A stretch of 64,000 nucleotides of DNA from positions 2,852,001-2,916,000 of the forward strand of contig NZ_CP162601.1 in NCBI RefSeq assembly GCF_040957575.1. Direction: 5' to 3'. The notes below the pieces were generated by a model, which was not told the DNA's origin, searched no databases, and worked only from the letters and a program-made list of their open reading frames with translations. Position numbers and translations under genes: made by a program. The DNA is from Vibrio sp. HB236076 (GTDB lineage Bacteria > Pseudomonadota > Gammaproteobacteria > Enterobacterales > Vibrionaceae). Below are positions 58,722-64,000 of this stretch, piece by piece (position 1 is the first letter of the stretch; each line of letters begins with the position of its first letter).

Positions 58722-58797
58722 TGGTGGGTCGTGCAGGATTCGAACCTGCGACCAATTGATTAAAAGTCAACTGCTCTACCAACTGAGCTAACGACCC
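58722..58797 (-). tRNA. tRNA-Lys (TTT)
   Basis: 76 nt with CCA; starts GGGTCGTTAGCTCAGTTGG, anticodon arm TTGACTTTTAATCAA. Confidence 0.95.
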
Positions 58798-58838
58798 AAC
58801 TTTTCTTGTTTACCGCCTTGTGGCCATAAACAGTAAAG

Positions 58839-58914
58839 TGGTATCCCGTAGGGGAGTCGAACCCCTGTTACCGCCGTGAAAGGGCGGTGTCCTAGGCCTC
58901 TAGACGAACGGGAC
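58839..58914 (-). tRNA. tRNA-Glu (TTC)
   Basis: 76 nt with CCA; starts GTCCCGTTCGTCTAGAGGCC, anticodon arm CCGCCCTTTCACGGCGG. First tRNA after 16S. The Glu-Lys-Ala-Val order is typical of Vibrionaceae. Confidence 0.95.
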
Positions 58915-59003
58915 ACTATTCGAAACATATGGGAATGTTTCTTTGAACTCTTTTTAAACTCTATCAATCTGTGTGGACACGCATCGAAAGATAATCTTTC
59001 GTA

Positions 59004-60555
<1,552 letters not shown>

Positions 60556-60739
60556 AAGTTTTTGTGCTCTTTCGAGCGGCTCAATGAATACTGATTACAT
60601 TCTTTATTCGTTGCCGAATAAGGACTGTGAATTGACTGTGCCAAGTCTTTCGACTCGTTTGGTCACTCAGTTCATTGAAACCAATGTGATTCCTAAGAAT
60701 CTATTGATTATCATCAACGAGTGCCCACACAGATTGATA

Positions 60740-60822
60740 GTGTTTAAATTGTTAAAGAGCTTTGCTTCAAGGCTTTCCCTCGAAGTGGACGGCTATTTTA
60801 GCGATTTAAGTTTCTGTGTCAA
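60740..60822 (-). promoter_or_regulatory. rrn P2 promoter and leader boxA
   Basis: On the minus strand TTGACA (60,817-60,822) and TAAAAT (60,795-60,800) have a 16-bp spacer. Further down, GCTCTTTAACAATTT at about 60,747-60,763 is the boxA antitermination element. Confidence 0.75.
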
Positions 60823-60921
60823 ACACTTTTTTGAAACTTTTTATCGAAAGAGTGAATCACTCTTTGCCGTCTTACTGATAAAGCATTTAAGCATCTCGCT
60901 TTGCCGTGTCAGTGGGTGCGC

Positions 60922-60949
60922 ATTATAGGGAGTGAAGATTTTGATGCAA
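60922..60949 (-). promoter_or_regulatory. rrn P1 promoter
   Basis: TTGCAT (60,944-60,949), 16-bp spacer and a perfect TATAAT (60,922-60,927), followed by the GC-rich discriminator GCGCACCC typical of stringently controlled rrn P1. An AT-rich UP-like tract is upstream. Confidence 0.85.
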
Positions 60950-60971
60950 GCCTTTTTTAGCAAATAAATAA

Positions 60972-60996
60972 AAAAAACGCCTAATCGGCGTTTTTT
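60972..60996 (-). terminator. Intrinsic terminator of ubiD-fre
   Basis: Stem AAAAAACGCC/GGCGTTTTTT with loop TAATC, 32 bases past the fre stop and just upstream of rrn P1. Confidence 0.85.
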
Positions 60997-61027
60997 AACT
61001 CAAGATGGCCAAAATAGAAGCTAAACT

Positions 61028-61741
61028 TTAAATAAATGCGTAAGCATCAGCAAACATTCTGTCTATTTTTGCCGCTTTTTGTTCTGTAAATTGACTTCTG
61101 GCTGCACCCGCCATCTCAAAACGGCCGGCAATATAAATATCCATTTTTTCTAATGATTCAAAATCCTGCGCCACGGCTTCAAGCACATTACCGACATGGC
61201 CTTGCCAATCATCGGTCGCGATCTCAACAACGGGCTTGAACTGAACATTATCGTATTGAGCAGACAAGTCGGTCAGCGCTTTATACTGATAAAGCTGTTC
61301 TCTGTTTCTCCCGCCCCAATAAAGATAAATAGGGTTCGGCAATTGTTGTTCAATACAGTAATCTAAAATAGAGCGCACATAACTAAAGCCCGTACCACCG
61401 GCAATTAACAACACTCCGCGATCCTCAGATGGCGTCTGAAAACCAGCTTTACCGTGTGGTACATCAATGGTAATCACACCATCGTTAGCGTGCGCATGTC
61501 GAATCTGCTCAACCACTTCAAAAGCATAACTGCTGTGCTCGGCCGCACCGATGTGCAGTTCCAGCTCACCCGATGACTGAGGACTATTGGCAATAGAGAA
61601 TGGGCGCTTATCCTTATCTCCCATAACGACCATGAGATATTGCCCAGCCACAAACTCAATGTGTTCACTTGGCTTAAGTACGATATGGTAAGTATTGCTG
61701 GCTAATGGTGATATCGATTTTACTTTACACTCTATTGTCAT
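61028..61741 (-). CDS. fre: NAD(P)H-flavin reductase
   Basis: Fre reduces free flavins with NAD(P)H. The 237-aa protein has the flavin motif [10 protein letters not shown] and the nucleotide-binding [26 protein letters not shown] and the C-terminal [10 protein letters not shown] are family blocks. It is related to LuxG. It follows ubiD on the same strand; since UbiD needs prenylated FMN, the pairing of a flavin reductase with UbiD is sensible. Confidence 0.95.
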   Translation of the reverse strand: MTIECKVKSISPLASNTYHIVLKPSEHIEFVAGQYLMVVMGDKDKRPFSIANSPQSSGELELHIGAAEHSSYAFEVVEQIRHAHANDGVITIDVPHGKAGFQTPSEDRGVLLIAGGTGFSYVRSILDYCIEQQLPNPIYLYWGGRNREQLYQYKALTDLSAQYDNVQFKPVVEIATDDWQGHVGNVLEAVAQDFESLEKMDIYIAGRFEMAGAARSQFTEQKAAKIDRMFADAYAFI

Positions 61742-61865
61742 GTCTTCCTTCTTAACTCACTTTGATGAGTTGGTATTCAATGCGCTAGAGAGGGGATCTC
61801 TCCCTCTCCTAGCTCGAAACTGGACTGGCGTTGTGGGGTACTTCCTAGCCCATACTTAAATGCTT

Positions 61866-63332
61866 TTAAACAATGTTTAATTCATCCCACATTGCATCAA
61901 CTTTTGCAACCAACTCAGGGTCTTTTACAATGGGTCTTCCCCACTCTCTCGCGGTTTCGCCTTGCCACTTATTGGTCGCATCAAGGCCCATTTTTGAACC
62001 AAGGCCCACGACAGGAGAAGCAAAGTCTAGCGAATCTATCGGCGTATTCTCAACCATGACCGTATCACGTGCCGGATCCATTCGTGTGGTGATTGCCCAT
62101 ATAACGTCATTCCAATCACGTGCATTGACATCATCGTCGCACACAATCACAAATTTGGTGTACATGAACTGTCGTAAAAACGACCATACCCCCATCATGA
62201 CTCGCTTAGCATGGCCTGGGTATTGTTTTTTCATTGTGACCACCGCCATGCGATAGGAGCACCCTTCCGGTGGGAGGTAAAAGTCAACGATTTCTGGAAA
62301 TTGCTTTTGAATAATAGGCACAAATACCTCATTCAAAGCTTCGCCTAACACGGCTGGCTCATCAGGTGGGCGCCCGGTATAGGTACTGTGATAAATAGGC
62401 TTTTTACGCATGGTGATATGCGTGATGGTGAAAACACGATGCTGTTCCACTTCATTATAATAGCCGGTATGGTCGCCATAAGGACCTTCTTCCGCCATTT
62501 CTTCTGGATCGATATACCCTTCAAGGACAATTTCGGCACTGGCAGGAATCTCGAGATCATTGCTGATTGACTTCACCACTTCCGTTTTACTGCCTCTCAG
62601 TAAACCGGCAAACGCATACTCAGATAAGCTGTCAGGAACGGGGGTGACGGCGCCAAGTATGGTAGCAGGATCCGCGCCAAACGCCACTGAAACAGGGAAA
62701 GGTTGCCCTGGGTGTGTATTAACCCAATCTTGTAGGTCAAGAGCGCCGCCTCGATGCGCCAACCAACGCATAATGACTTTGTTTTTAGATAACTTTTGTT
62801 GGCGGTAAATCCCGAGATTTTGTCTTTTCTTGTTCGGGCCTTTGGTCACCGTCAGCCCCCAGGTCAGCAAAGGAGCCACATCGCCTGGCCAGCAGCTCAT
62901 CACCGGTATTTTATCTAAATCGACTTCATCACCACTCCAGACGATCTCTTGGCAAGGCGCTCGACGCAGCTTTTTGACCGGCATGTTTAACACTTTTTTA
63001 AACACCGGCAGCTTATCTACAGCATCTTTAAAACCCTGAGGGGGCTCTGGCTCTTTCAAATACGCGAGTAACTTACCGACATCTCGCAGCGCTGACACAC
63101 TCTCTTGCCCCATGCCGATGGCAACGCGCTCAGGCGTACCAAACAAGTTGGTCAACACGGGCATATCGTAACCGACAGGGTTTTCGAATAATAAAGCTGG
63201 GCCACCTGCTCTCAAGGTTCTATCACTGATCTCTGTCATTTCATAATGTGGGTCGACAGGGTGTGTAATACGCTTGAGAAGGCCCTTTTCTTCTAACTGC
63301 TCGATAAAATCACGTAAGTTTTTAAAACTCAT
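61866..63332 (-). CDS. ubiD: 4-hydroxy-3-polyprenylbenzoate decarboxylase
   Basis: UbiD decarboxylates the prenylated hydroxybenzoate in ubiquinone synthesis with prenylated FMN. The 488-aa length is standard. Blocks include [19 protein letters not shown] (split at the Pro), the prFMN site region [16 protein letters not shown], and [15 protein letters not shown] with the catalytic Glu-rich loop. Upstream DNA (63,333-63,510) is the likely promoter. ubiA and ubiC are encoded elsewhere in this window. Confidence 0.96.
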   Translation of the reverse strand: MSFKNLRDFIEQLEEKGLLKRITHPVDPHYEMTEISDRTLRAGGPALLFENPVGYDMPVLTNLFGTPERVAIGMGQESVSALRDVGKLLAYLKEPEPPQGFKDAVDKLPVFKKVLNMPVKKLRRAPCQEIVWSGDEVDLDKIPVMSCWPGDVAPLLTWGLTVTKGPNKKRQNLGIYRQQKLSKNKVIMRWLAHRGGALDLQDWVNTHPGQPFPVSVAFGADPATILGAVTPVPDSLSEYAFAGLLRGSKTEVVKSISNDLEIPASAEIVLEGYIDPEEMAEEGPYGDHTGYYNEVEQHRVFTITHITMRKKPIYHSTYTGRPPDEPAVLGEALNEVFVPIIQKQFPEIVDFYLPPEGCSYRMAVVTMKKQYPGHAKRVMMGVWSFLRQFMYTKFVIVCDDDVNARDWNDVIWAITTRMDPARDTVMVENTPIDSLDFASPVVGLGSKMGLDATNKWQGETAREWGRPIVKDPELVAKVDAMWDELNIV

Positions 63333-63510
63333 AGCTCTGTATATCTAGATTGACATATCGGCAGTATAACAAAACAAACCGTCCGCGCTGTTGTTTTTCT
63401 CGTCAAAACAAGGAAGAAAAGGCACCTAGCAGCATGGGTTTTCCAGCGAGAACTCGATTGAGATTCATCTCCTTTATTCAGTGGTCGCCTTATCGACCAC
63501 TGAGAAGTCC

Positions 63511-64000
63511 TCACTCACCCTTCATCGTCACTGAAAAAGCCAACAACTGCGTCACTTCATGGCGATTAAAGTTATTGTCGGAAATCAAAATCAAGGATGA
63601 CTTACCATTACTTAAGCGCGGTCCCCATGTGATGCCCTCAATGTTATCGAGCAGCGATAAATCAAGATCATTTAAATTGAGTAATAACGTTTTCTTTACA
63701 GCCTGTAATTCAGGCCGATGGGCGACACTGTCTTCTCGGTTGACATTACTTGCCCGCTCAAGGCTGACTTGATAAAGGCGGATGTGATTGTGGTAAGAAC
63801 CTGACTGACTTTGGATACCCGCTCTCTCGACAAACAGCAGATGACTATCGTCAATTGCAAGAATTTCCGATACGCCATTATCGGCGTGCTTCCCCTTCCC
63901 TGGTAAGGCAGGCCAAGCATCGACAGGATAAAGGTATTGGCTGACAATATGCCCTTGTCGATCGTATTTGATTAACCGTGAGTAGCCCCCATGCTCTTCA
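63511..64000 (-). CDS. Phytase-like esterase-domain protein (3' part, cut by window edge)
   Basis: An open frame enters from the right edge and stops at TGA 63,511, giving the last 162 or so residues. It reads through HADNGVSEILAIDDSHLLFVE, DNIEGITWGPRLSNGKSSL and ILISDNNFNRHEVTQLLAF (each part of the esterase-like activity of phytase family). These are secreted beta-propeller-like proteins. The N-terminus and signal are outside the window. A hairpin CAGTGGTCG/CGACCACTG at 63,480-63,502 lies just past the stop. Confidence 0.8.
   Translation of the reverse strand, partial: EEHGGYSRLIKYDRQGHIVSQYLYPVDAWPALPGKGKHADNGVSEILAIDDSHLLFVERAGIQSQSGSYHNHIRLYQVSLERASNVNREDSVAHRPELQAVKKTLLLNLNDLDLSLLDNIEGITWGPRLSNGKSSLILISDNNFNRHEVTQLLAFSVTMKGE

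Overview
The window looks like chromosome from a gammaproteobacterium of the Vibrionaceae or a close relative. The evidence is the rRNA operon layout 16S-tRNA Glu-Lys-Ala-Val-23S-5S-tRNA Ser, the neighbourhoods lexA/plsB/ubiA/ubiC, sthA/fabR/yijD, cyaA/hemCDXY, ubiD/fre and rpoH/ftsXEY, and moderate G+C. I cannot name the genus; Salinivibrio is only a guess from G+C and gene order.

Region 1 (1-11,020) is accessory. It holds a complete type I-F CRISPR-Cas locus read right to left: a WYL-domain regulator, cas1, the cas2-cas3 fusion, csy1, csy2, csy3, cas6f (csy4), a terminator, a leader, and a CRISPR array that runs off the left edge (five full 28-bp repeats plus one partial, 32-bp spacers). 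Cas1 and Cas2-3 would acquire spacers. Cas6f would cut pre-crRNA, Csy1-3 with Cas6f form the surveillance complex, and Cas2-3 degrades the target. A frameshifted tyrosine-integrase relic lies to the right, the likely scar of the element that brought the locus in. Csy1 is unusually long and has an AT-rich N-terminal half with paired CxxC motifs. Two dyads, one upstream of the WYL gene and one between it and cas1, are candidate operators.

Region 2 (11,380-24,870) is core chromosome: yjbR/mmcQ-like, DUF1294, a DUF1439 lipoprotein, yijD-fabR divergent from sthA, a dinF-type MATE exporter, a methyltransferase gene behind a near-perfect Fur box, lexA with two SOS boxes, plsB, ubiC-ubiA, a FliL-like secreted protein, and glpE-glpG. 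Region 3 (24,870-30,350) has an intergenic DnaA-box/GATC cluster, rpoH, ftsYEX and rsmD. Region 4 (30,500-41,600) has membrane proteins (yhgN, yhhN), an acyltransferase, two cyclic-di-GMP-type proteins (EAL-HDOD and FIST-GGDEF-EAL), pldB-yigL, an EVE protein, a lipoprotein and a DTW protein.

Region 5 (41,690-53,330) is lptM-lysA-dapF-DUF484-xerC-yigB on the minus strand, then cyaA divergent from hemC-hemD-hemX-hemY. Region 6 (53,400-54,720) has no gene. It is a repeat field with a direct duplication of about 410-465 bp, REP-like palindromes with GGGGTC/GACCCC ends, and 10-bp-phased ACAGT/ACTGT iterons in opposing blocks. Region 7 (54,727-60,950) is the rRNA operon on the minus strand with P1/P2 promoters. 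Region 8 (60,970-64,000) is ubiD-fre and the 3' part of a phytase-like esterase gene cut by the right edge.
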